From Deltaproteobacteria bacterium (GTDB taxonomy: Bacteria > Desulfobacterota > Syntrophia > Syntrophales > UBA2210), in assembly GCA_019313695.1 (NCBI GenBank), contig JAFDAS010000005.1, forward strand, positions 1 through 47,796: a stretch of 47,796 bases of DNA, in the 5' to 3' direction. Positions 38,425-47,030 of this stretch are shown here, piece by piece. Position numbers and translations under genes: made by a program. How positions within the stretch are numbered: position 1 is the first letter of the stretch; each line of letters opens with the position of its first letter. The notes beneath the pieces are model-generated. The model saw nothing but the letters and a program-made list of their open reading frames with translations, ran no database searches and was not told the DNA's origin.

Positions 38425-38851
38425 CGCATATTTTGAATCATTCCTGAAAAGCGATGATACTATCCGGATCATCAGCCCGGATGGGAAAATCTTTCGATCT
38501 CAAAGGAAGGGTATATCGCCGTTGCTCAATTATATTGAGCAGAACCATCCTCATATGGATGAGGTGGTGATCCTTGATAAAGTAACAGGAAACGCGGCCG
38601 CCCTGCTTATGAAAAAGGCTCTCTGCCGCGAGGTATTTTCAACGCTTGGGAGCAGACCGGCAGCCGAAACACTGAAAATCTTCGGCATCGCAAGTCATTT
38701 TACAAAGATGGTGCCCTATATTATCAATCGCGAGGGAAACGGTATGTGCCCCTTCGAAAAAATGTCCATGGGAAAATCCCCGGATGAATTCTACAACCTT
38801 GTGAAGAACAGCCCCCTTTTGACGGGCATATCCAGCAGTGACAGACTATGA
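38411..38851 (+). CDS. DUF1893 domain protein
   Basis: 146 residues. 'FRSQRKGISPLLNYIEQ', 'DEVVILDKVTGNAAALLMKKA' and 'VPYIINREGNGMCPFEKM' match DUF1893, a small cytidine-deaminase-like-fold family with conserved DK-x-x-G-x-A-A and C-P-x-E. Catalytic activity is unproven. It starts inside the ECF-S gene and overlaps the next gene by 4 bases, forming a tight transport/metabolism unit. Confidence 0.8.
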   Translation: MKTVNAYFESFLKSDDTIRIISPDGKIFRSQRKGISPLLNYIEQNHPHMDEVVILDKVTGNAAALLMKKALCREVFSTLGSRPAAETLKIFGIASHFTKMVPYIINREGNGMCPFEKMSMGKSPDEFYNLVKNSPLLTGISSSDRL

Positions 38852-39246
38852 GAACAACCATAACATTCAGGACAACATCCCGGGAAGAGATAGTGGACAT
38901 CACGGCGCAGGTAAGAGATGTCGTGTCCGCGCATGGTAAAGGCCATGAGCTGTGCGCCCTGTACGCGCTTGGGGCGACAGCGGCAATCATGATACAGGAA
39001 AACTGGGATCCAAACATACAAACCGATGTGCTCAATTGCCTCCGCAATATAGCCCCTGAGGGACAGTGGCTGCATGACAGGATAGACGGAAATGGTGACG
39101 CGCATATCAAGGCGGGTATCATAGGCCCGTCAGAAGTCGTCCCCATAGAGAGTGAGCGGCTTCTCCTCAGCACATGGCAGAATATCTTTTTCTGTGAGTT
39201 TGACGGCCCCAGAACATCAAGAAAAGTAATCGTTACTCTGATATAG
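38848..39246 (+). CDS. YjbQ/UPF0047 family protein (secondary thiamine-phosphate synthase-like)
   Basis: 132 residues. 'CALYALGATAAIMIQENWDPNI' and 'GNGDAHIKAGIIGPSEVVPI' with 'LLSTWQNIFFCEFDGPR' define the YjbQ family; the His in 'DGNGDAHIK' and 'GHELCALY' region are the conserved residues. YjbQ has weak thiamine-phosphate synthase activity in E. coli; the main role is unknown. ATGA overlap with the DUF1893 gene. It converges with the PHP gene, 5 bases apart. Confidence 0.88.
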   Translation: MRTTITFRTTSREEIVDITAQVRDVVSAHGKGHELCALYALGATAAIMIQENWDPNIQTDVLNCLRNIAPEGQWLHDRIDGNGDAHIKAGIIGPSEVVPIESERLLLSTWQNIFFCEFDGPRTSRKVIVTLI

Positions 39247-39251
39247 CCCCT

Positions 39252-40316
39252 TCACCTCACATAGACGGGGTTTGAAAATATCCATGGTCTGTATTTTCCC
39301 CAAATCTTCAGATACGCCTCGACCCGATAAACTCCCCCCTGCGATATCTTACACATTATCTTCTTTCCAACCGTTTCCGCGACCACACCCCCATCCTGTA
39401 TGATACGGATTTTCCCTCTTTCGGGAACCTTAACCTCCAGCAAGGCCTCTCCTTTCAGAAAAAATTCGTCACCCATCGTAACTTCTCTGTTCAGATCGGA
39501 GAGAGAAAGAGAAAAACCCTTCGCATTGTGAAAATATTCCATGGCCATATATGCCCGTCCATTTTCGAGGGCCTTCAAAAGGGTCTTTATATCTTCTTCA
39601 GCTTCACCACTCAGAGGGTTATCAAGCAGCAGATGAGTCCTGATGAACCGGAACGCCCTCTTAAAGGGAAAAATTCCTGCGGTCATTCCCAATATCTTAC
39701 GCGGGGTATCGTGGTTGTCCAGTTCACCTATACCCACAACTCTGCCTTTCTTATTAAGATGATCCCATCTCTTCAAAGTTATATTCCTGGGACCTTTTAA
39801 AACATAAGCGGGAAAGAGGTATCCGGCCAGCGCACTTGGGAGTCCCTTCAGGGTGGACTGCCAGTCGGTCATAAAATCCCATATCCCCATTCCCGTATAA
39901 CCGGAGGCTGACCAGTCACGCCATGGAAAATGTTTCACGTGAAACTTTTCCGTTCCTTCGTGATCCGGATGGGCGATAAAGCCAATTCCCCCCAGCCTCT
40001 TCACCCTGTCTATATAATCCTGCGGGTTGCTCTCTGTGTCGTTTTCGTCGATGATCAACTCCTCATCTATCCCGAACACCAGGTAGTGATTGAATCGCGG
40101 CGATATTTCCTGACCGACAACCAGAAGGACGTCTCCATTCCATCCCTCCAGCCCGCTTTTTCTTGCACCTAATGCGGAATGGTCTGTGATCATAAGAAAA
40201 TCGATACTGTTTTCACCCGCCGCTTTAATAATATCCCTAACAGGGACCCTTCCATCGAAAGAGTGCGCGGAGTGGAAATGTATGGCCCCTGTATAATCGT
40301 ATAATTTCATATTCAA
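39252..40316 (-). CDS. PHP-domain phosphoesterase-like protein
   Basis: 354 residues. N-terminal PHP motifs: 'AIHFHSAHSFDGRVPV' (HxH-like metal site), 'IDFLMITDHSALGARK' (DH), 'GFIAHPDHEGTE' (third His) and 'VGIGELDNHDTP' (late metal site). PHP proteins are metal-dependent phosphoesterases. The C-terminal ~90 residues form a beta-rich domain ('VTMGDEFFLKGEALLEVKVP'), as in bacterial PHP proteins that handle unknown phosphoesters. Substrate not identifiable. Confidence 0.85.
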   Translation of the reverse strand: MNMKLYDYTGAIHFHSAHSFDGRVPVRDIIKAAGENSIDFLMITDHSALGARKSGLEGWNGDVLLVVGQEISPRFNHYLVFGIDEELIIDENDTESNPQDYIDRVKRLGGIGFIAHPDHEGTEKFHVKHFPWRDWSASGYTGMGIWDFMTDWQSTLKGLPSALAGYLFPAYVLKGPRNITLKRWDHLNKKGRVVGIGELDNHDTPRKILGMTAGIFPFKRAFRFIRTHLLLDNPLSGEAEEDIKTLLKALENGRAYMAMEYFHNAKGFSLSLSDLNREVTMGDEFFLKGEALLEVKVPERGKIRIIQDGGVVAETVGKKIMCKISQGGVYRVEAYLKIWGKYRPWIFSNPVYVR

Positions 40317-40398
40317 CTCTTTGAAGAACTGACGGGATTAACAAGATATTCAGGATTAAAGCCGTAGTACGGGTTTATAGAGACAAAACATGACATCT

Positions 40399-41052
40399 TT
40401 ATAGCAGTTTCCCGGTCTCAAGTGGGCAACCCCGACAAGTCGGAGCCTTTTTTCTGCAGAAATGCTTTCCCGTGTTTACCAGCAGGGCATGATATTGATT
40501 GTACAGCAGCGCGTCCTGTGGAAGGTTCTCCATAAAAAGCGCCTGTATCTCTTTATAGTTCCGGTCCCGGGGAATAATATCATGTCTCTCCAGTATTCTG
40601 CGGGTGTAGGCATCAACGACAAAAACCGGTTTACCGCCGCCATAAAGCAGGATGCTGTCCGCCGTCTCCTCACCAATCCCGTTTACACCCAGTAATTTTC
40701 CCCGGAGTGTCCACAGCTCTTCATTAAACATCTCCTCCATATTGCCGGCATATTCTTCCTGCAGGAAACGGAGGAACGCCTTGAGTCTTTTTGTCTTTAT
40801 ATTATAATACCCTGAAGATCTGATAAGTTCGGCAACGACACTGTCTTCCGCGACATAAAGCCTCAGCGGGTCGAGGAGATCCGCCCGTTTCAACTTGTCT
40901 ATGGCAATTTCTACGTTTTTCCAGCTTGTGTTCTGGGTCAGGATTGCCCCGACGGCAACTTCAAAGGGGGTTTCACCCGGCCACCAGTGGAGCTCGCCGA
41001 AATGTTCATTAAGGATTTTATAAATTTCGCACAGTTTATCCTGCAATTGCAT
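40399..41052 (-). CDS. HhH-GPD DNA glycosylase (endonuclease III / MagIII-like)
   Basis: 217 residues from ATG 41052, chosen because GGAG lies 9 bases upstream; another ATG at 41070 lacks a site. HhH 'LLGVNGIGEETADSILLYGG' and catalytic Asp in 'VFVVDAYTRRILERH' resemble the MagIII/endonuclease III-like group; the catalytic Lys of Nth is Glu here, so a lyase activity is unlikely. The Fe-S ligands read C-x6-C-x2-C ('CRKKAPTCRGC') but the fourth Cys is absent; the protein ends 8 residues later. It removes damaged (likely alkylated) bases by inference. Confidence 0.85.
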   Translation of the reverse strand: MQLQDKLCEIYKILNEHFGELHWWPGETPFEVAVGAILTQNTSWKNVEIAIDKLKRADLLDPLRLYVAEDSVVAELIRSSGYYNIKTKRLKAFLRFLQEEYAGNMEEMFNEELWTLRGKLLGVNGIGEETADSILLYGGGKPVFVVDAYTRRILERHDIIPRDRNYKEIQALFMENLPQDALLYNQYHALLVNTGKHFCRKKAPTCRGCPLETGKLL

Positions 41053-41130
41053 CACTAAAAGCTCCAGCATCCCGACGAGTCGGGATTATAATTGATGCAT
41101 TCGTAAAAAGTCAGAAAACACCAGTTTTTG

Positions 41131-41202
41131 TCATTCCGGCGGAAGCCAGAATCCAGTAATTTCAATATGTTCTGGATGCCGGATCAAGTCCGGCATGACG
41201 TT
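41131..41202. repeat. GTCATTCCGGC palindromic repeat
   Basis: GTCATTCCGGC and CAGAATCCAG at one end face CTGGATGCCGG and GTCCGGCATGAC at the other, giving a long imperfect hairpin. This family of intergenic palindromes is very common in deltaproteobacterial genomes. Confidence 0.85.
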
Positions 41203-41284
41203 TTTGATGTGAAAAAATCGTGGCCAGAATGTGAGCCCCTCAAAAACCTTTCACGAAAGAAAAATAGAGAATCACAAAGAGAAA

Positions 41285-41332
41285 AGGGGCTGCCGGCAAC
41301 TGGTTTTATAGCGCCAATTACTGATAGCCCCT
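41285..41332 (-). terminator. Probable terminator of the htrA transcription unit
   Basis: AGGGGCT (41285-41291) and AGCCCCT (41326-41332) flank a 34-base loop with its own weak pairing. On the - strand the stem is followed by TTTTCTCTTT. Plausible but the loop is long. Confidence 0.45.
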
Positions 41333-41345
41333 CTTGTTTTTTCAG

Positions 41346-42833
41346 CTATTTCCGAATCACGGCAAAGAACTTTGACTTTCCTCTCTGTATAAGCACCAGG
41401 ACACTGTCCCCGGAAACCGCTCTCGGCATTACACTCCGATACTCCTTCAACGAAGAAACCCTTGCTCTGTTAACCTGCCGTATAATGTCTCCCGCCTGTA
41501 TACCCGCTTCATCTGCCGGGCTACCGCTTTCCACCTGCGCTATAATAACACCCGCTGCACCCGGAAGTCCGAGATGTTCGGCAATTTCAGGCGTTATCTC
41601 CTGGACGGTCATTCCAAAATATTCCCTGCTCTCTTCGGGTTCCACCCCGGCCAGATCCTTACTCTCCGGGCGTTCCGTCACTTTGACTGTAAAGGTTTTT
41701 TGCCTGCCGTCCCGCAATACCTTGATCTTTACCTTACTGCCCACAGTAATGCCTGCGACAATCTTTATAAGCTCATGCGTATCTTTGACAACCTTCTCCT
41801 CAATCTCAATAATAACATCCCCTGTCTTTATGCCCGCCTTCTCGGCGGGATCTCCCTTGAATATATTGGAGACAAGGGCCCCTTCAGCCGTTTTCAGTCC
41901 AAGATTTTTGGCAATATCTTCTGTTACCCCCTGTACAGAAACACCAAGCCAGCCCCGCACCACTTTCCCCTTTGTTCTAAGATTGGGCAGAATATCCTTT
42001 GCCATGTCTATCGGAATGGCAAAACCTATTCCCTGTCCCTGGGCGACGATTGCCGTATTGATCCCCACGACCTCCCCGTTCAGGTTGAAGAGTGGGCCCC
42101 CGCTATTTCCGGGGTTGATGGAGGCGTCCGTCTGTATAAAATCATCATAAGGTCCGGCCCCTATCACCCGCCCCTTGGCACTTACGATTCCTGCCGTTAC
42201 GGTCTGGGAGAGACCGAACGGATTCCCTATCGCGATAACCCAGTCCCCCACACGCAGTTTTGAAGAATCACCCAATTTGACAACCGGTAAACCATTGTCA
42301 GGTTCTATCTTCAGCAGGGCTAGGTCCGTGTTTTTATCCTTGCCCTTTACCGTGGCATTGTACTCCTTCCCATTGGAAAGCTTGACCACTATCTTATCGG
42401 CCTTCTCCACCACATGATTGTTCGTAAAGATATATCCATCCTCGCTGATGATGAAACCGGATCCCAGGCTTCTCTGTTTAAACTCTCTCCCCGGTGTATC
42501 ACCGAAAAACCTTTTAAAGAACTCCTCCCCGCCGAAGAACCTTTCAAACCGCGGATCGTTGAAAGGAGACCGGTATCCGCCGGCAGCTATTGTCTTTGTT
42601 GTGCTGATATTGACAACCGCAGGTTTCAGTTGCTCCGCCAGATCCGCAAAAGAGGATGGAGCGCTGCTGATCACCTCCGTCGTTGAAGCCGCCATGGCAT
42701 CATGGGAAGAGACCCCTAAAGATATCGCCGAAAAATGGACAGTCCCTGCAAAAGAAATTATGAAAATCGCCACAAGAAATGACATTAAAATCGACAGAAA
42801 CCGTTTTCTTTTTTTTGTGTCTTTAGAATTCAT
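41346..42833 (-). CDS. degP: Do/DegQ family periplasmic serine protease HtrA
   Basis: 495 residues, GGAGGAG before the start. N-terminal signal/anchor ~10-30 and 'ISLGVSSHDAMA'. Trypsin-like domain with triad His140 ('TNNHVV'), Asp170 ('NTDLALL') and Ser244 ('NPGNSGGPLF'). Two PDZ domains follow (~285-370, ~400-490; 'GWLGVSVQGVTEDIAKNLGL', 'YFGMTVQEITPEIAEHLGL'). It degrades or refolds misfolded envelope proteins in the periplasm. Start lies 48 bases after the FAH gene stop, so it is likely the last gene of glnA-hldD-FAH-htrA. Confidence 0.93.
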   Translation of the reverse strand: MNSKDTKKRKRFLSILMSFLVAIFIISFAGTVHFSAISLGVSSHDAMAASTTEVISSAPSSFADLAEQLKPAVVNISTTKTIAAGGYRSPFNDPRFERFFGGEEFFKRFFGDTPGREFKQRSLGSGFIISEDGYIFTNNHVVEKADKIVVKLSNGKEYNATVKGKDKNTDLALLKIEPDNGLPVVKLGDSSKLRVGDWVIAIGNPFGLSQTVTAGIVSAKGRVIGAGPYDDFIQTDASINPGNSGGPLFNLNGEVVGINTAIVAQGQGIGFAIPIDMAKDILPNLRTKGKVVRGWLGVSVQGVTEDIAKNLGLKTAEGALVSNIFKGDPAEKAGIKTGDVIIEIEEKVVKDTHELIKIVAGITVGSKVKIKVLRDGRQKTFTVKVTERPESKDLAGVEPEESREYFGMTVQEITPEIAEHLGLPGAAGVIIAQVESGSPADEAGIQAGDIIRQVNRARVSSLKEYRSVMPRAVSGDSVLVLIQRGKSKFFAVIRK

Positions 42834-42881
42834 TTAACTCCTCCAAGATATATAAATAAAAAATTTCAGAATGGCCTCTAA

Positions 42882-43685
42882 TTATTCTTTCTTCACGGGG
42901 TTTGAAAGCTCACCAATATTTTCAATGGAAACCGTAATAATATCACCGTCTTGAAGAAATACCGGTGGAGTCCTTGTAAATCCCACACCTTCCGGTGTTC
43001 CCGTCAGGATTACAGTCCCGGGCAAAAGTGTCATGGAGCAACTGAGGTTACTGATTATCGCGGGAATGTCAAAAAACATGTCGGATGTATTGGAATCCTG
43101 CATGACCTCCCCATTGAGTATCGAACGTATCTTCAGGCAGCCCGGGGTCTCTATTTCGTCCTTCGTCACCAGATATGGTCCTATCGGGCAAAAGGTGTCA
43201 AAACTCTTCCCCCTCGCCCATTGTTTCTTCTGCTTGTGGATCTGCCAGTCGCGGGCGCTTACATCGTTGGCACAGGTATATCCCAGCACATATTCTTCCG
43301 CATCACTCCGCGAAACGTTTTTTGCCTCTTTCCCAATTATTACAGCCAGTTCCGCCTCATAATCCACTTCGGCAGGCCCCGCTGCAGGGAGTAATATGGG
43401 TGCTCCGTGGCCGATTACACTGCTTGTGGCCTTAAGGAACATTACCGGAATCTCAGGGTATTTTACACCTGTCTCATCGGCATGTTTCCCATAATTCAGA
43501 CCAAGGGCGATTATATTCGGCGGAGAGATGGGTGGCAAAAATGCCTCTATGCGTTCCACCCTTTCCGTTACTTCAATATCCCCGAAAATATCTCCTTCAA
43601 TTATCCTGGCCTCATCGGGCATGTCGGGATCAAACGCCCCATACAACTTTTCTCCGCTCTGTGAGCGGAATCTTACGATCTTCAT
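42882..43685 (-). CDS. Fumarylacetoacetate hydrolase family protein
   Basis: 267 residues. 'NIIALGLNYGKHADE' (catalytic His region), 'VDYEAELAVIIGKEAKNV' (metal-binding Glu-x-Glu), 'GYTCANDVSARDWQ' (Asp ligand) and 'PGTVILTGTPEGVGFTRTPP' near the C terminus. FAH-superfamily enzymes cleave C-C bonds or decarboxylate oxaloacetate/2-oxoacid-type substrates using Mg2+/Mn2+. The gene starts 26 bases after hldD. Exact substrate unknown; an oxaloacetate-tautomerase or acylpyruvase role is possible. Confidence 0.9.
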   Translation of the reverse strand: MKIVRFRSQSGEKLYGAFDPDMPDEARIIEGDIFGDIEVTERVERIEAFLPPISPPNIIALGLNYGKHADETGVKYPEIPVMFLKATSSVIGHGAPILLPAAGPAEVDYEAELAVIIGKEAKNVSRSDAEEYVLGYTCANDVSARDWQIHKQKKQWARGKSFDTFCPIGPYLVTKDEIETPGCLKIRSILNGEVMQDSNTSDMFFDIPAIISNLSCSMTLLPGTVILTGTPEGVGFTRTPPVFLQDGDIITVSIENIGELSNPVKKE

Positions 43686-43711
43686 TCCCTGCTCCCCATG
43701 ATTTTCAGCTG

Positions 43712-44683
43712 CTACAGATATCTCTCGTCTTTTTCCAGATAATTTACCACATAATCTGAAACCGCGTTTTCAAGTGAGGAAGTCGGCACGGAACAACCGG
43801 CCGACAGGAGTTTGTCCATTTTTGCTTCAGTAAAGTACTGATACTGCTGCCTGATTGATTCAGGCATCTCTATATATTCGATCCTGGGCTCAATGCCCAT
43901 CGCGGCAAATACCGCTCGTGTCAGGTCATTCCACGTTCTGGCACGACCTGTGCCAAGATTGAATATCCCTGCAACGTCTCTGTTTTCAAGAAACCACCAG
44001 ATCACTTCCGCGCAATCCTTCACATAAATAAAATCTCTCTTTTGCTCGCCGTCGCGGAAATCAGGTCTGTGGGATTTAAAAAGCCTCACCTTTCCCGTTT
44101 CACGAATCTGTCCAAAAGATTTGTGAATAACGCTTCTCATCTCCCCCTTGTGATATTCGTTCGGCCCGAAGACATTAAAAAACTTTATGCCCACAGTCTT
44201 CTCTTCCAGCCGCTTCCTCAATACCCACTGATCGAACAACTGTTTGGAATAACCGTACATATTGATGGGACGAAGTTCGGCGCTTACGCCATCATCATCG
44301 GAAAATCCCGCGGAGCCGTCTCCATATGTTGCCGCGCTGCTCGCATAGATAAAGTGGATATTTTTCTCAACGGCCCACTCTGCAAGCCGGGCAGTGTAGT
44401 GATAGTTGTTCTCAATAAGGTAATCCGCATCCCTCTCCGTGGTTGAAGAACACGCGCCCATGTGGACAATAGCCTCAACCTCGAACGGCACCTCATCATC
44501 AAGGACCAGTTCAAGAAAATCATCTTTATCCAGATAATCCACGAATCTTCTGTTGACCAGGTTTTTCCACTTTTCGGATACTTCGAGGCTGTCAACGATG
44601 ACAATATCATCAAACCCCTGCGTATTCAGCTTCCACACAACCGCGCTGCCTATAAATCCTGCTCCTCCGGTCACTACAATCAT
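43712..44683 (-). CDS. hldD: ADP-L-glycero-D-manno-heptose 6-epimerase
   Basis: 323 residues, extended SDR. 'IVVTGGAGFIGSAVVWKL' (NADP loop), 'VHMGACSSTTERD', catalytic 'YGYSKQLFDQWV' (YxxxK) with 'ASSAATYGDGS', and the family-specific 'FNVFGPNEYHKGEMRS' + 'DGEQKRDFIYVKDCA'. It makes ADP-L-beta-D-heptose for the LPS inner core, showing that the host has a Gram-negative LPS envelope. Its ribosome-binding site TAGGAG overlaps the glnA stop codon, so the two are coupled. Confidence 0.93.
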   Translation of the reverse strand: MIVVTGGAGFIGSAVVWKLNTQGFDDIVIVDSLEVSEKWKNLVNRRFVDYLDKDDFLELVLDDEVPFEVEAIVHMGACSSTTERDADYLIENNYHYTARLAEWAVEKNIHFIYASSAATYGDGSAGFSDDDGVSAELRPINMYGYSKQLFDQWVLRKRLEEKTVGIKFFNVFGPNEYHKGEMRSVIHKSFGQIRETGKVRLFKSHRPDFRDGEQKRDFIYVKDCAEVIWWFLENRDVAGIFNLGTGRARTWNDLTRAVFAAMGIEPRIEYIEMPESIRQQYQYFTEAKMDKLLSAGCSVPTSSLENAVSDYVVNYLEKDERYL

Positions 44684-44692
44684 CTGGATCTC

Positions 44693-46021
44693 CTATAATA
44701 TCGGCAGATATCTCTCCAGTTCATACTTTGACACGTGTCTCCTGTACAGATTTCTTTCGACTTTTTTGTTCTCAACAAATTTATTGAAAGTATGTTCGCC
44801 CAGGGCTTTTTTTACAACCGCGCTGTTTTCCACCTCCTGGATGGCCTCTACCAGGCTTCCGGGAAGCGCCCTGATGCCAAGTTCTTTCCGCCGCTCCCGT
44901 GACATCTTATATATATCTTCTTCAACGGGATCGGGGAGAGAATATTTTTTCTCCACTCCTTCAAGTCCCGCGGCAAGCATCACCGCAAATGTGAGATAGG
45001 GGTTGCAGGCCGGGTCCGGGCTGCGATATTCCAACCGCGTTGCCATTTCTTTGCCCGGTTTGTACATGGGAACCCTGACAAGGGTGGATCGGTTCCTTCT
45101 TGCCCACGAGATATAGACGGGCGCTTCGTACCCTGGAACAAGTCTCTTGTATGAATTGACCCATTGGTTTGTAACCACCGTTATTTCCCGCGCATGCTTC
45201 AGGAGACCGGCAATGTAATGCCTCGCGATATCTGACAGATTGTGTTCCTTTGTTTCATCGTACATACGATTTCTCGAATCGCTGAAAAGTGACTGGTGAA
45301 CGTGCATACCGCTCCCATTTTCCCCCATAATGGGTTTCGGCATAAAGGTCGCGTAAACATTGTTTTTAGCCGCTATTTCCTTCACTACAATTCTGTATGT
45401 CATAACCGTATCAGCCATCTTCAGGCCTTCGCAATACTTGAGATCTATTTCGTGCTGGCTTGGCGCTACTTCGTGGTGAGAATACTCCACATTGATCCCC
45501 ATTGCCTGCAGAGTCTGAACAGTTTTTCTCCTGAGATCATCTCCCATGTCGGTTGGAGCTATATCGAAATACCCGCCCTTATCCAGGGTGCTGGGGGCGC
45601 TGCCACTGTCCTCAAGATAAAAATATTCCAATTCCGGTCCCACATAGAATTCAAATCCCATATCAGCGGCACGCTTGAGCATCTTTTTGAAGACATAACG
45701 CGGATCTCCTTCATAGGGCTTGCCGTCAGGGGTCTGGATATCACAGAACATTCTTGCCACGGCGCTGCTATCGCTGTTGGACAGCCAGGGGATAACTGCA
45801 AAGGTTGCCGGGTCCGGCATGGCTATCATATCGCTCTCTTCAATCCTGGCAAATCCCTCAATTGACGATCCATCAAATCCCATACCTTCGTTCATGCCTA
45901 CCTCAAGCTCAGAGGGGCTGACGGTAAAGCTCTTAAGCATCCCCAGAACATCGGTAAACCAGAACTGGATAAACTTCACGTCTTTATCCCTGACCTTTTT
46001 CAAAACATCTTCTTTTGTCAT
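44693..46021 (-). CDS. glnA: Glutamine synthetase, type I (alpha-like)
   Basis: 442 residues from ATG 46021; an ATG at 46042 would add 7 residues. Conserved blocks: 'FTDVLGMLKSFTVS', 'GFDGSSIEGF' (Asp-50 loop), 'GPELEYFYLE', 'EVAPSQHEIDLKY', 'FMPKPIMGENGSGMHVHQS' and 'RNRSTLVRVP'. The GSI-beta adenylylation tyrosine segment is absent, so it is the shorter alpha-like type, usually feedback-regulated. It makes glutamine from glutamate, ammonia and ATP. First gene of the glnA-hldD-FAH-htrA run, with a clear promoter upstream. Confidence 0.95.
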   Translation of the reverse strand: MTKEDVLKKVRDKDVKFIQFWFTDVLGMLKSFTVSPSELEVGMNEGMGFDGSSIEGFARIEESDMIAMPDPATFAVIPWLSNSDSSAVARMFCDIQTPDGKPYEGDPRYVFKKMLKRAADMGFEFYVGPELEYFYLEDSGSAPSTLDKGGYFDIAPTDMGDDLRRKTVQTLQAMGINVEYSHHEVAPSQHEIDLKYCEGLKMADTVMTYRIVVKEIAAKNNVYATFMPKPIMGENGSGMHVHQSLFSDSRNRMYDETKEHNLSDIARHYIAGLLKHAREITVVTNQWVNSYKRLVPGYEAPVYISWARRNRSTLVRVPMYKPGKEMATRLEYRSPDPACNPYLTFAVMLAAGLEGVEKKYSLPDPVEEDIYKMSRERRKELGIRALPGSLVEAIQEVENSAVVKKALGEHTFNKFVENKKVERNLYRRHVSKYELERYLPIL

Positions 46022-46061
46022 CTGATCCACGCCCCTCTTCATTGCTTTAATTTAAAAGAAT

Positions 46062-46090
46062 AAATTAAGTTCCAGACAAGTTAATGTCAA
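46062..46090 (-). promoter_or_regulatory. Sigma-70-type promoter of glnA
   Basis: On the - strand: TTGACA (46090-46085), 17-bp spacer, TAATTT (46067-46062). Transcription would start ~30 nt before ATG 46021. No GlnR/NtrC-type site was recognised by eye. Confidence 0.6.
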
Positions 46091-46136
46091 GTTTTTTATA
46101 TCTTGCAAACAGTTGCCGCGGCAGCCGATTTCCCGC

Positions 46137-46877
46137 TTATCTGGTTTTTCCTCTCCCATACAGATCGACCTGGTGACATATGCCGCGTATTATTTTCACA
46201 TCCCTGGCAAGCAGTCTGGTCCTCGAAAAGAAACGCCTCACATTTGTCATCCAGTAATCAGGATTCTGGGTTTTTATAAAATTTATCCGCAAAAACACCT
46301 CCCTCAAATGATCGTACATTGCCTCAATCTCTGCCGAAGCAGCCAGCTTCGGGGTAAAAACGGAGGTGTTCCCGGCGCGTGCGGTGAAGATTTCATAACA
46401 AATGATCATTACCGCATGCGAAAGATTGATTGATTTCAGGTCGTCTGACGAGGGAATCTTCACCAGCACATCGCAATATTGCAGTTCGTTATTGGTAAGG
46501 CCCCTGTCTTCAGGACCAAAAACCAGCGCTACCCTGTTGTTCTGAGAGAGATCAACAATCTCTTCAGCCATTTTCGCCGGATATATCATTGACCTTTTGA
46601 GGCTCGTATTTCCTGATCTCCCGGTTGTCCCGACTATATGATTAAACGGGGCAAGCGCGAGATCCAGTCTGTCAAAATATTTGATTTTTTCCACGATATC
46701 CAGGGCAAAGTGTGTTGCCATCTGTTCAATTTTTTCTCTATCGGCATTCAGAGGATTGACGACGATGATGCTGCTTATTCCCATATTTTTGGCGCATCGG
46801 GCAACAGCCCCTATATTGCCCGGATGTTTCGGCCTGTTAAGTACTATCGCCAGGTTTTCCATCCTTGCTTTTTCCAA
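46137..46877 (-). CDS. TrmJ-like SpoU/TrmH family RNA methyltransferase
   Basis: 246 residues from a TTG start at 46877, preceded by AGGGGAG (46885-46891); an ATG 5 codons later has only AAGG directly before it. SPOUT knots: 'LNRPKHPGNIGAVARCAKNMG' (motif I), 'ALVFGPEDRGLTNNEL' (motif II) and 'IPSSDDLKSINLSHAVMIICYE' (motif III, SAM knot). Family members 2'-O-methylate position 32 of tRNA. Extra C-terminal ~85 residues are helical. Faces rsmG divergently. Confidence 0.88.
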   Translation of the reverse strand: MEKARMENLAIVLNRPKHPGNIGAVARCAKNMGISSIIVVNPLNADREKIEQMATHFALDIVEKIKYFDRLDLALAPFNHIVGTTGRSGNTSLKRSMIYPAKMAEEIVDLSQNNRVALVFGPEDRGLTNNELQYCDVLVKIPSSDDLKSINLSHAVMIICYEIFTARAGNTSVFTPKLAASAEIEAMYDHLREVFLRINFIKTQNPDYWMTNVRRFFSRTRLLARDVKIIRGICHQVDLYGRGKTR

Positions 46878-47030
46878 TTTATCTCCCCTGTCGAAGTTTA
46901 CGAGTCTGTTGATTTATGAGTTTGTTGTTGCATAAAAGATGCTGCTATTCTAACATTCACATCCACAATCATCGATGTACTATATCATAAATTACCAGAG
47001 TCTGCCACGACGGGCCATCCATTGAATCCT

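Noticed and set aside
41128-42150. 340-codon plus-strand open frame opposite htrA
   Set aside because: It starts inside a palindromic repeat (its first residues are the typical translation of that repeat) and then runs antisense to htrA.
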